A DNA stretch of 9,283 nt, from positions 1-9,283 of the forward strand of contig JAERRP010000662.1 of assembly GCA_016735415.1 (NCBI GenBank). Reading direction: 5' to 3'. Below are positions 1 through 6,295 of the stretch, in pieces (positions within the stretch are counted from its first letter, which is position 1; the number at the start of each line of letters is the position of its first letter). Under the pieces are notes generated by a model that made no database searches, was not told the DNA's origin, and worked only from the letters and a program-made list of their open reading frames with translations. This stretch comes from Desulfobacterales bacterium. GTDB lineage: Bacteria; Desulfobacterota; Desulfobacteria; Desulfobacterales; UBA5852. A program made the position numbers and the translations under genes.

Positions 1-411
1 ACGGCCGGGGCACCGGCGCCGACCGGACCTGCCGCCGCCGACACCCGCCCGCTGCAAGAACGCCCGGAATACTGGTATGACCGGGGTGGATTGCAATCGG
101 CCTACGGCGCTTACAAGGCCGCCGCTCGCAGCTACCAGAAAGCCATTGGCCTGGCGCCGCGTTATGCCGATGCCCATTTCCAGCTCGGCGTGGCCTACGG
201 TGAAATGCGGCAGTTCCAGGCGGCCATCAAGGCCATGACCCGGGCCATCGATCTGGATGCCGACCAAGGCGCCTATTACTACGGAAGAGGACGGGTCTAT
301 CTCCTGGCGGGCGAAGAGGCGCAGGCCATGCTGGATTTCATGGAAGCCGGTTTTCTGGGAAATCCCGATGCGCGTTTGTATCTCAAGGATGCGGGGGTTT
401 CCCTGGAATAG
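1..411 (+). CDS. TPR-repeat protein, C-terminal fragment
   Basis: The reading frame is open from the first base to a TAG at 409-411, so this is the last 136 residues of a longer protein whose start is outside the window. The first 22 or so visible residues are rich in Ala and Pro and look like a linker. From residue 24 on there are about three 34-residue tetratricopeptide units, with typical patterns such as SYQKAIGLAPRYADAHFQLG and AIKAMTRAIDLDAD, and a weaker last unit around AYYYGRGRVYLLAG. TPRs form helical scaffolds that bind other proteins. Nothing visible shows the partner or any catalytic domain, which could lie upstream. A TTG at 91 could be read as a start, but the TPR pattern already begins before it, so the upstream extension is preferred. 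The 3' end overlaps the opposite-strand gene by 29 bp. Confidence 0.85.
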   Translation, partial: TAGAPAPTGPAAADTRPLQERPEYWYDRGGLQSAYGAYKAAARSYQKAIGLAPRYADAHFQLGVAYGEMRQFQAAIKAMTRAIDLDADQGAYYYGRGRVYLLAGEEAQAMLDFMEAGFLGNPDARLYLKDAGVSLE

Positions 412-1336
412 CTGCTGCGGTCGTCATCCAGGGAACATTCCGTGGGGCCGAGGCGAGGGCGCCCCTCACCTGCAGGGGGCGGAGCCAGTCGCGCACCCGT
501 CGCGACCACATCAGACGGCCCATATAGACGGGCGTGACATTGCCGGTGTAATACCCGATCCGGACCGGATCGGACACGAAAGCCGACAGCAGGTGGCCCA
601 GGGGGAGAATTTTTTTTCTGCGGGCCGCCGTCTCGATTTCCTGTCCAATACGCCGCCGCGCGGCCGCCGGGGTTAAACCGGAGCGGCGGGCGCGGTCGCT
701 GATAATCCGGGTCACCAATCCACCTTCCTCAAACTCCAGGGCCGCCGCACGGATACCGACCGGCGGCAGGACCGCCAGCCAGTTGAGAGGGTTGTCCAGG
801 GCCCGTGCCATGCCATCCTCATCGAGATGATCGACCGCCAGGGCCAGCCGCAGGATACCGGCCGGCCGGACGTGCAGTTCGACATGTCCACACCAGGCAT
901 TTTCCTGAACGGGATCCTTCACCAGCCGGATATGTATATCAATGTCGAGAGTGTCCATCGCCAGGCGCTGCATGAGATTATCGATCGGACCGGCGGCGGG
1001 ATGGGTATGGTGGATACGGGCGCCGTAAAGGGAAAGGGCAAGGTGTTCCGGCAGGACCCGACCCGCTGTGAAACGATTAAGATTGACCCGGCGAATGGGA
1101 ATCGGGCGGGCGCCGCCGGCAGTTACAAGTTCCACATTGCGGAGTTCGACCCCGAACGGAAGCAGGCTGACATCCATATGGCCATAGCGGATGTCGGTCA
1201 ACTCAGGCGTGGTCCGTACAGCCGCCTGCAGGTGGCGGTCCACGGCATGGTGCAGGTAGATCTGCAGGCCGGCGTACATGGCGGCGGCGATGACGGCCGC
1301 GGCCAGCACGATGCTTCCACGGCGGTGCGATATCAC
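383..1336 (-). CDS. Membrane-anchored periplasmic protein, AsmA/DUF748-like
   Basis: I do not recognise a named gene; the product has 317 residues. Residues 1-7 are basic (HRR), and residues 8-28 form one hydrophobic helix (IVLAAAVIAAAMYAGLQIYL), which fits an uncleaved N-terminal anchor or signal anchor with the rest in the periplasm. Residues 48-72 (DIRYGHMDVSLLPFGVELRN) resemble the repeated beta-strand opening of AsmA/DUF748-type proteins. Residues 199-240 (a stretch starting ALEFEEGGLVTRIISDRA, followed by an Arg/Ala-rich helix) resemble a segment seen in the same group. The family assignment is by resemblance only. The start is GTG at 1336, with AGGG six bases upstream. It lies 79 bp after the ATP-grasp gene and is probably cotranscribed, with a mini-ORF in between. 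The end overlaps the convergent TPR gene. An eight-A run lies in codons 240-243. Confidence 0.7.
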   Translation of the reverse strand: MISHRRGSIVLAAAVIAAAMYAGLQIYLHHAVDRHLQAAVRTTPELTDIRYGHMDVSLLPFGVELRNVELVTAGGARPIPIRRVNLNRFTAGRVLPEHLALSLYGARIHHTHPAAGPIDNLMQRLAMDTLDIDIHIRLVKDPVQENAWCGHVELHVRPAGILRLALAVDHLDEDGMARALDNPLNWLAVLPPVGIRAAALEFEEGGLVTRIISDRARRSGLTPAAARRRIGQEIETAARRKKILPLGHLLSAFVSDPVRIGYYTGNVTPVYMGRLMWSRRVRDWLRPLQVRGALASAPRNVPWMTTAAAIPGKPPHP

Positions 1337-1419
1337 GGGCCGCCCTTGACACCTGAGCGACGGATGAAATGCCTTGGCAGCACGGGTGGCGGGGTTGATC
1401 CGGCGGGCCGGAGGGTCAT
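1333..1419 (-). CDS. Possible 28-residue coupling mini-ORF
   Basis: An ATG at 1419 overlaps the TGA of the upstream ATP-grasp gene (ATGA, 1416-1419) and has a good ribosome binding site, GGGAG, five bases ahead. It runs 28 codons to a TGA that overlaps the GTG start of the downstream gene (GTGA, 1333-1336). The peptide is Pro- and Arg-rich (begins MTLRPAGSTPPPVL) with no hydrophobic segment. It may be a small protein, a translational coupling device, or the true N-terminus of the downstream protein separated from it by one frameshift or sequencing error. Its existence as a product is inferred only from the overlaps and the binding site. Confidence 0.35.
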   Translation of the reverse strand: MTLRPAGSTPPPVLPRHFIRRSGVKGGP

Positions 1420-4400
1420 GGCCGCTCCCGGGCGGGTTCGGCTTTTTCCAGAACCACGGCTTCCGACGATCGTCCGTCCACCTGGATGGTCAACGGGTCG
1501 CTCAGACGGATATGGCGCAGGAAGGCCGTGCGGGCCAAGGAGGGCTGGCGTTCGAACCAGGCCCAGCGGATATGGCCGTGGTCGGCGTCCTGGAGGGTCA
1601 GATAGACGATGCCCAGGGATGTCAGATTCTGAAAGAAATGGGAGCCCTGGGAAGGATCAGCCTGTATCCGGGGGTGTCCCGTCTCGATGATGGCGGCCAC
1701 TTGGGAGATGTCGTTCCAGGTAACCGGAATACCCAGCCAGTGGTCGGCCGATCCCCATCGACCGGGTCCGATCAGGAGATAGCGGCGTTTGGCCCGGCGC
1801 AATTCGGCGTTGAGGCGGCTGATTTCGGCGGCAATCTCCACCGTGCGGGCCGGATCGAAGCGATCCGGGTCCACCAGGACGATATCGGCAATGTCGGTAT
1901 AACGTCCGTTACCCAGGGCCAGGCGTGAAAAACACAGGGCTTCGGCCTTTGTGGCTTCCGCTAAGTCTCCTCCGCTCTGCTGCTCGAACTGGGGCATCGG
2001 ACGGATTTTAAGGAGATGAAAGAAGGCTTCATCATCCCGGTTATGGGGTAGTTGAACGGCAAACTCGATTTCCACAGGTCCGCCCATTCCCTGGCTGCCG
2101 GCTTTGAGCAGGTCGATGATAATGGCCGGCAGCGGGAAAGTGTTGTGTTTGAGAATCGGGGCAAATGTCAGAACGGGATAGCCGTCGCGCGCGGGCGCCG
2201 AGTCGCGAATACGGTTTTCGGCGGGCATAAAAGTGCTGCTGAGCGCCTTGATGAGCGGATGGTCCGGCCAGTCGTCGATATCCAGTTTTTTCACCAGCCC
2301 GCCGGTTTCGGTGTCCACCAGCCGCCGGGCGCTCTGGAGATTCAGGGCCTCGAAATGGCGCTGGGCGTTCTGGAGGATGTCGTCGACAGTGGAAAACTGC
2401 GGCAGTTTCTGGGGATGATGAGGGCTGAAGCGCAGAGCCCGGATCTGGTCCTCATCCGGTGCTCCCAGTCCGGCGACCATCAGGGCGATGCCGTCTTCGG
2501 CTTTCATCGGAGCGACGGGATAGAAGTTGAAGGAGAAGGCCTGTCCGGAGATATCGGGGCAGAAAAACCCCTGGGTTTCCGAGCCCGTCAGCTTCTGAAC
2601 CAATACGGCCATCTTTTCCTGCTCGATACGGTAACCCGTACTGCGGGCGTAGCGCCGGACCTTGGCACGAAAGGTGGATGCGTAAACCTGTTTGATGGCC
2701 CATTCGAACTGGCGTCGGCGAACAATGCGATCCGGGTGGCAGTTGGGCAGCAGGTAAGTTTCGTACAAACCGGTAAAGGGTTGGTGCTGGGCGTCCTCCA
2801 GCAGGCTGGAAGACCTTACGGCCAGGGGATAGCCGGCATGGTTCAGGAAGAGATCGATGGCCTCCTGGAGAAAAACGGGCAGGCGGCCCTTCTGGAATAC
2901 ACGCTGGATATGATCATCGCTCTTTTCGCAGGAGGCAATGTCGCGCAGGCCGTTGTCATCGATAAAGGCATCGAAGGCTTCGGTGGAAATGACGAGCGTT
3001 TTGGGTACCCCTATCCGGATGCCCGGGTAGGCATCGGTCGCCTTGGTGGCCGCCTTCAGCTGGCTGGCCATAAACGCCAGACCGCGGGCTTTACCGCCCA
3101 TCGAACCGTTGCCGATCTTAACGAAGTCCGCATCGGGGTCAAAGTGGCCCGGATCGAAATCGGTCACGACCCCGCGCTGCCGGCCTCGCCGCCGCTCCTT
3201 GAGACACGCCACCAGGTAATCCCGCAGTTTGGTCGTGCTTTCGAAATCAGACACTTTGACGGGCCGCAGCCGGTAGGCCAGCAGAATTTCGGAGCGGGCC
3301 ATCAGCCAGCCGGAGAAATGGTTGCGTAAAGCGTGGTAGTGGATGGAGACCTCGGGGATCTCAGGAAGCACGGCTTCCAGCTGCCGCAGGTTGGCCGCCC
3401 GGCCCACCTCGTGCCCGTCCGGCAGGTGGAAGACAAAATCGCCGAACCCCAAATGCTTCTGGAAAAAACATCGGATTTCTTCATGCAGCACCGGTGCGTT
3501 TTTATTGAGAAAGACGGCCGGAATCTGCTGGGCCCGCCCGCGGTTGGATTCTTCTGAACTGAAGTTGAGCAGAGGAATGTCGGGCGACTCCGCCTTGATG
3601 GTCTGCAGGAGGCGGAAGCCGGCATCCGGGTCCATGCGCCCCTCCCGGGGAAAGCGCACATCCGACAGAATCCCGAGCAGGTAGGGCCGGAACTGGCGGT
3701 ATAGCGCCAGCGCGTCTTCATAAGTGTCTGCCATTAAAATTTTGGGTCGGGCCCGCATGCGAAAAAAACGATGCTCTTCGTTGAGGGATTCTTCCATCAC
3801 GGCCTGAGTCTGGCCGACAATCTCTTTATAAAGGAGGGGCAGCAGGGATGAGATGTAAAAGGGCGAGTCTTCCACCATGATGATGACCCGCACCCGGGCC
3901 CGCCGGGTATCGTAGGCCACATTGAGGCTGTCTTCCACCGATTTGATGATGGCCAGCAGAAGGTTCGCGTTGCCGCTCCATATGAAGACCCGATCGATAT
4001 AGCGCTTGTCGAAGCACAAGGGATCGAGTGCCATCCAGTTGGGGTTGGGCGTCAGCAGAAAAACGGGCAGTTCGGTGTGATGCCCCTTGATACGGCGCCC
4101 CAGGCGGTGGGCGGGCATATCGCCCAGACGGGGCATCGTGATGACCATGTCAAACGATTTGTGATCCAGCTCCAGCAGGGCTTCGCGCGCGGAGGAAACC
4201 CAGGTCAGATGGGGCGGCCGCGAGAGATTCAGGCCGCGATATTCCTGGATGATGCGCTGGGCCAGGCGGCCTTCCTCCTCCATGATATAGGCCTCGTAGG
4301 GACTGGACACCAGAAGAATCTGGTTGACCTTGCGGGCCATGAGCTCATGGAAGACCTTAAAGGACAGGTCGAAAACTTCCGAGCGGTCGTCGACTTGATT

Positions 4401-4436
4401 CGGCGTCGGATTCATTCTTCCATGCTCGATCGGCAT
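1416..4436 (-). CDS. Receiver / PEP-synthase-type ATP-grasp fusion protein
   Basis: A cytoplasmic protein of 1006 residues with no signal peptide or membrane segment. Residues about 36-165 look like a receiver fold but have MVITMP where the phosphoacceptor Asp should be. Residues about 181-330 are a receiver with all key positions: E189, D190, phosphoacceptor D259 (GILSDVRFP), S293 and K312. Residues about 438-815 match the PPDK/PEP-synthase N-terminal ATP-grasp: GNGSMGGKARGL (442-453, cf. the family's GGKGANL), AVRSSSLLED (539-548, R541) and GGPVEIEFAV (785-794). Residues about 820-1006 form a C-terminal module with GPGRWGS (890-896) and DPSQGSHFFQN (927-937). The swivelling phosphohistidine domain and the PEP/pyruvate barrel are absent, so PEP synthesis is unlikely. 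Probably phosphorylation-controlled ATP binding or phosphotransfer, by inference. The ATG at 4436 has no clear binding site; Met8 (4415) is an alternative start. Likely heads an operon with the membrane protein downstream. Confidence 0.88.
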   Translation of the reverse strand: MPIEHGRMNPTPNQVDDRSEVFDLSFKVFHELMARKVNQILLVSSPYEAYIMEEEGRLAQRIIQEYRGLNLSRPPHLTWVSSAREALLELDHKSFDMVITMPRLGDMPAHRLGRRIKGHHTELPVFLLTPNPNWMALDPLCFDKRYIDRVFIWSGNANLLLAIIKSVEDSLNVAYDTRRARVRVIIMVEDSPFYISSLLPLLYKEIVGQTQAVMEESLNEEHRFFRMRARPKILMADTYEDALALYRQFRPYLLGILSDVRFPREGRMDPDAGFRLLQTIKAESPDIPLLNFSSEESNRGRAQQIPAVFLNKNAPVLHEEIRCFFQKHLGFGDFVFHLPDGHEVGRAANLRQLEAVLPEIPEVSIHYHALRNHFSGWLMARSEILLAYRLRPVKVSDFESTTKLRDYLVACLKERRRGRQRGVVTDFDPGHFDPDADFVKIGNGSMGGKARGLAFMASQLKAATKATDAYPGIRIGVPKTLVISTEAFDAFIDDNGLRDIASCEKSDDHIQRVFQKGRLPVFLQEAIDLFLNHAGYPLAVRSSSLLEDAQHQPFTGLYETYLLPNCHPDRIVRRRQFEWAIKQVYASTFRAKVRRYARSTGYRIEQEKMAVLVQKLTGSETQGFFCPDISGQAFSFNFYPVAPMKAEDGIALMVAGLGAPDEDQIRALRFSPHHPQKLPQFSTVDDILQNAQRHFEALNLQSARRLVDTETGGLVKKLDIDDWPDHPLIKALSSTFMPAENRIRDSAPARDGYPVLTFAPILKHNTFPLPAIIIDLLKAGSQGMGGPVEIEFAVQLPHNRDDEAFFHLLKIRPMPQFEQQSGGDLAEATKAEALCFSRLALGNGRYTDIADIVLVDPDRFDPARTVEIAAEISRLNAELRRAKRRYLLIGPGRWGSADHWLGIPVTWNDISQVAAIIETGHPRIQADPSQGSHFFQNLTSLGIVYLTLQDADHGHIRWAWFERQPSLARTAFLRHIRLSDPLTIQVDGRSSEAVVLEKAEPARERP

Positions 4437-4486
4437 TTTGACGATAGGGTTCTGAATGAAACTACGTCTACACTTTTTGAATCGGC

Positions 4487-4508
4487 TATCGGGTGTCTAT
4501 ACCCGATA
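4487..4508. promoter_or_regulatory. Inverted repeat, putative operator
   Basis: A perfect 8-bp inverted repeat, TATCGGGT-N6-ACCCGATA, spans 22 bp in the divergent intergenic region. It covers the -10 box of the best leftward promoter (4496-4501), the placement expected for a repressor site. There is no T-tract next to it, so it is not a standard intrinsic terminator. The binding protein cannot be identified from this window. It could serve the leftward operon, nadE, or both. Confidence 0.5.
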
Positions 4509-4524
4509 ACCATCAAGCTGACAA
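4496..4524 (-). promoter_or_regulatory. Sigma-70-like promoter for the ATP-grasp operon
   Basis: On the minus strand, TTGTCA (4519-4524) is followed after 17 bp by TATAGA (4496-4501), matching the -35/-10 consensus at 5/6 and 4/6 with ideal spacing. Transcription would begin near 4489, giving a leader of about 50 nt before the ATG at 4436. The -10 box lies inside the inverted repeat at 4487-4508. Confidence 0.5.
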
Positions 4525-4541
4525 GTAAACCGTGGCCGCAA

Positions 4542-4570
4542 TTGACGCCCGCCAAGGGACCTGTTATGGA
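4542..4570 (+). promoter_or_regulatory. Candidate nadE promoter
   Basis: TTGACG (4542-4547, 5/6 to the -35 consensus) is followed after 17 bp by a weak -10, TATGGA (4565-4570). This would give a leader of roughly 50 nt before the nadE ATG. The -10 is poor. An alternative rightward pair nearer the inverted repeat (TTGAAT 4477-4482 with TATACC 4498-4503) has only 15-bp spacing. Confidence 0.3.
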
Positions 4571-4624
4571 TTTCAGCCTTGGGGGCCTGCAAACGACAGC
4601 CCTCTGGAAAGAAAGGATGGCGGG

Positions 4625-6295
4625 ATGAAAATTGCGCTGGCCCAGATCAACCCCACTGTCGGCGATTTTAGCGGCAACGCTGCCAAAATGGTGACTTTCG
4701 CTGCCCGGGCCCGTGGCGCGGGTTGCGACCTGGTGGTTTTCCCTGAACTGGCCACCTGCGGCTATCCGCCCTGCGATCTGCTGGAGCGTCCGGCTTTTAT
4801 CGATGCCAACCTGGATTGCCTGAATTACCTGGTCGACACCATCCGGGACATCGGGGTCGTGGCGGGTTATGTGGACCGCAACCCGGGCCGTGCCGGCAAA
4901 CGCCTTTCCAATGCCCTGGCCCTTTTCGACGGGGGCAAGATCCTGTTCCGGGCCTTCAAACGGCTGCTGCCGACCTACGATGTCTTCGACGAGCACCGCC
5001 ACTTTGAGCCCGGACGGGCATGTGACGTCTTTCACTACAAAGGGTTTCATCTGGGCCTGACGATCTGCGAAGATGTCTGGAACGATCCCGATATCTTCGA
5101 GTGGCGTATCTATGCCGACAATCCGGTCGAACGGCTGGCCGCCCGGGGGGCCGATTTGCTGATCAATATTTCCGCATCGCCCTTCCATATCGGCAAGCGG
5201 GATTTCCGCCTGCGGATGCTGGCCGCGCTGGCCCGCAAATACACACTGCCGGTGGTGCATGTCAACCAGGTGGGAGGGAACGACAGCCTGGTTTTTGACG
5301 GTATCAGCGCCGGCTTCGATGACGCCGGTTTCCTGGTGGCCCGCGCTCGGGACTTCGAAGAAGACCTGGTGGTGATGGATGTCCGGGTCCCTGCGGCAGC
5401 ACCCGCAAAGGAACGGATCCATCCGGTGGCCCCCTCGGATTCGGCTTCCGTCCTGGCCGCCCTGGTAACCGGCACGCGCGATTATGTCCACAAGTGCGGT
5501 TTCAAGCGCGCCGTTATCGGTCTGAGCGGCGGTGTCGATTCGGCCCTTACGGCGGCGGTTGCGGCGCGAGCCCTGGGGCCCGTCAACGTTAGCACTGTTT
5601 TCATGCCTTCGGACTATACTTCCGAAGACAATTATCAGGATACCCGCCAGCTGGCCCGGAATCTCGGCGTGGCCTATCGCACGATACCGATCGATAATAT
5701 TTTCAGAGCTTTTCTCGATCAGCTCTCACCGGATTTCGACCCGGCCGCCCCCGGCATTACCGAACAGAATATCCAGGCGCGTATCCGGGGCTCCCTGCTC
5801 ATGGGTCTTTCCAATCAATCCGGTGCCCTGGTGCTTTCCACCGGCAACAAGTCCGAACTGGCGGTGGGTTATTGCACCCTTTACGGCGACATGAACGGCG
5901 GCCTGGCCGTGATTTCGGACGTGCCCAAAACCCTGGTTTACGAAGTGGCCGCCTGCTTCAACACCGAAGGGGAGGTCATCCCCCGCCGCATTCTGGAAAA
6001 GGCCCCCTCGGCTGAATTGAAGCCGGATCAGGAAGATCAGGACGACCTGCCCTCTTACGCCGTTCTGGATGCCGTTCTAAAGGGAATGGTGGAAGAATTC
6101 AAAAGCGCCGACGTGCTCATTCGGGAAGGCCACGATCCCGAAACCGTGCGGGATATCTTTCGGCGGGTGGTGCAGAACGAGTACAAACGCCACCAGGCCG
6201 CCCCCGGGCTCAAGGTGACCTCCAAGGCTTTTGGTTCGGGGCGGCGGTATCCGATTGCGAAGCAAGTCAGGGTTCTGGATGTTTCATCTTCCTAG
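4625..6295 (+). CDS. nadE: Glutamine-dependent NAD+ synthetase
   Basis: Catalyses the last step of NAD+ synthesis: ATP-dependent amidation of deamido-NAD+ using ammonia released from glutamine; cytoplasmic. The product has 556 residues, normal for the two-domain form. The N-terminal glutaminase (nitrilase-fold) domain, about residues 1-255, shows the full Glu-Lys-Cys triad: E41 in FPELATCGYPP, K112 in FKRLLPTYDVFDE, and C148 in GLTICEDVW. The C-terminal synthetase domain has the pyrophosphate loop GLSGGVDSAL (SGGVDS at 301-306), STGNKSE (405-411), and the NAD-synthetase signature PSAELKPDQEDQDDLPSY. The ATG at 4625 is chosen because MKIALAQINPTVGD is the typical family N-terminus and AAAGGA lies seven bases ahead; the frame is open upstream to a GTG at 4532, but that stretch looks non-coding. 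It is divergent from the ATP-grasp operon and tail to tail with the radical SAM gene. Confidence 0.97.
   Translation: MKIALAQINPTVGDFSGNAAKMVTFAARARGAGCDLVVFPELATCGYPPCDLLERPAFIDANLDCLNYLVDTIRDIGVVAGYVDRNPGRAGKRLSNALALFDGGKILFRAFKRLLPTYDVFDEHRHFEPGRACDVFHYKGFHLGLTICEDVWNDPDIFEWRIYADNPVERLAARGADLLINISASPFHIGKRDFRLRMLAALARKYTLPVVHVNQVGGNDSLVFDGISAGFDDAGFLVARARDFEEDLVVMDVRVPAAAPAKERIHPVAPSDSASVLAALVTGTRDYVHKCGFKRAVIGLSGGVDSALTAAVAARALGPVNVSTVFMPSDYTSEDNYQDTRQLARNLGVAYRTIPIDNIFRAFLDQLSPDFDPAAPGITEQNIQARIRGSLLMGLSNQSGALVLSTGNKSELAVGYCTLYGDMNGGLAVISDVPKTLVYEVAACFNTEGEVIPRRILEKAPSAELKPDQEDQDDLPSYAVLDAVLKGMVEEFKSADVLIREGHDPETVRDIFRRVVQNEYKRHQAAPGLKVTSKAFGSGRRYPIAKQVRVLDVSSS

Noticed and set aside
436..475. 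GC-rich hairpin near the convergent gene ends as a terminator
   Set aside because: No U-tract follows it, and it lies within the coding region of the leftward gene.
1617..1655. GSH in DPSQGSHFFQN as the phosphohistidine site of PEP synthase
   Set aside because: The surrounding residues do not match the family's G-G-x-T-S-H-A-A motif or its context, so I do not call a phosphohistidine domain. It is kept only as a point to test.
827..1690. 287-codon rightward frame spanning the junction of the two leftward genes
   Set aside because: It crosses two better-supported genes. Its translation is Gly/Arg/Pro-rich without domain features, and no promoter or binding site was seen.
2052..3329. 425-codon rightward open frame opposite the ATP-grasp gene
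   Set aside because: It is entirely antisense to a gene with clear domain motifs. Its translation has no recognisable fold. Long antisense frames are expected in GC-rich coding DNA.
4487..4508. Inverted repeat read as a transcription terminator
   Set aside because: There is no T-tract on either side and it lies between divergent gene starts, where an operator is more likely.
4456..4509. 17-codon rightward mini-ORF ahead of nadE, with AGGG upstream and its end inside the inverted repeat
   Set aside because: No rightward promoter is visible upstream, it has no regulatory codon run typical of leader peptides, and it overlaps the better-supported leftward promoter.
4532..4624. 31-codon N-terminal extension of nadE from a GTG
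   Set aside because: Residues before MKIALAQINP do not resemble the family, the internal ATG has a proper ribosome binding site, and the extension would include the candidate promoter.
4412..5491. 359-codon leftward open frame opposite nadE
   Set aside because: nadE carries its full catalytic triad and SGGVDS loop here. The antisense product has no recognisable motif and would also run through the divergent control region.
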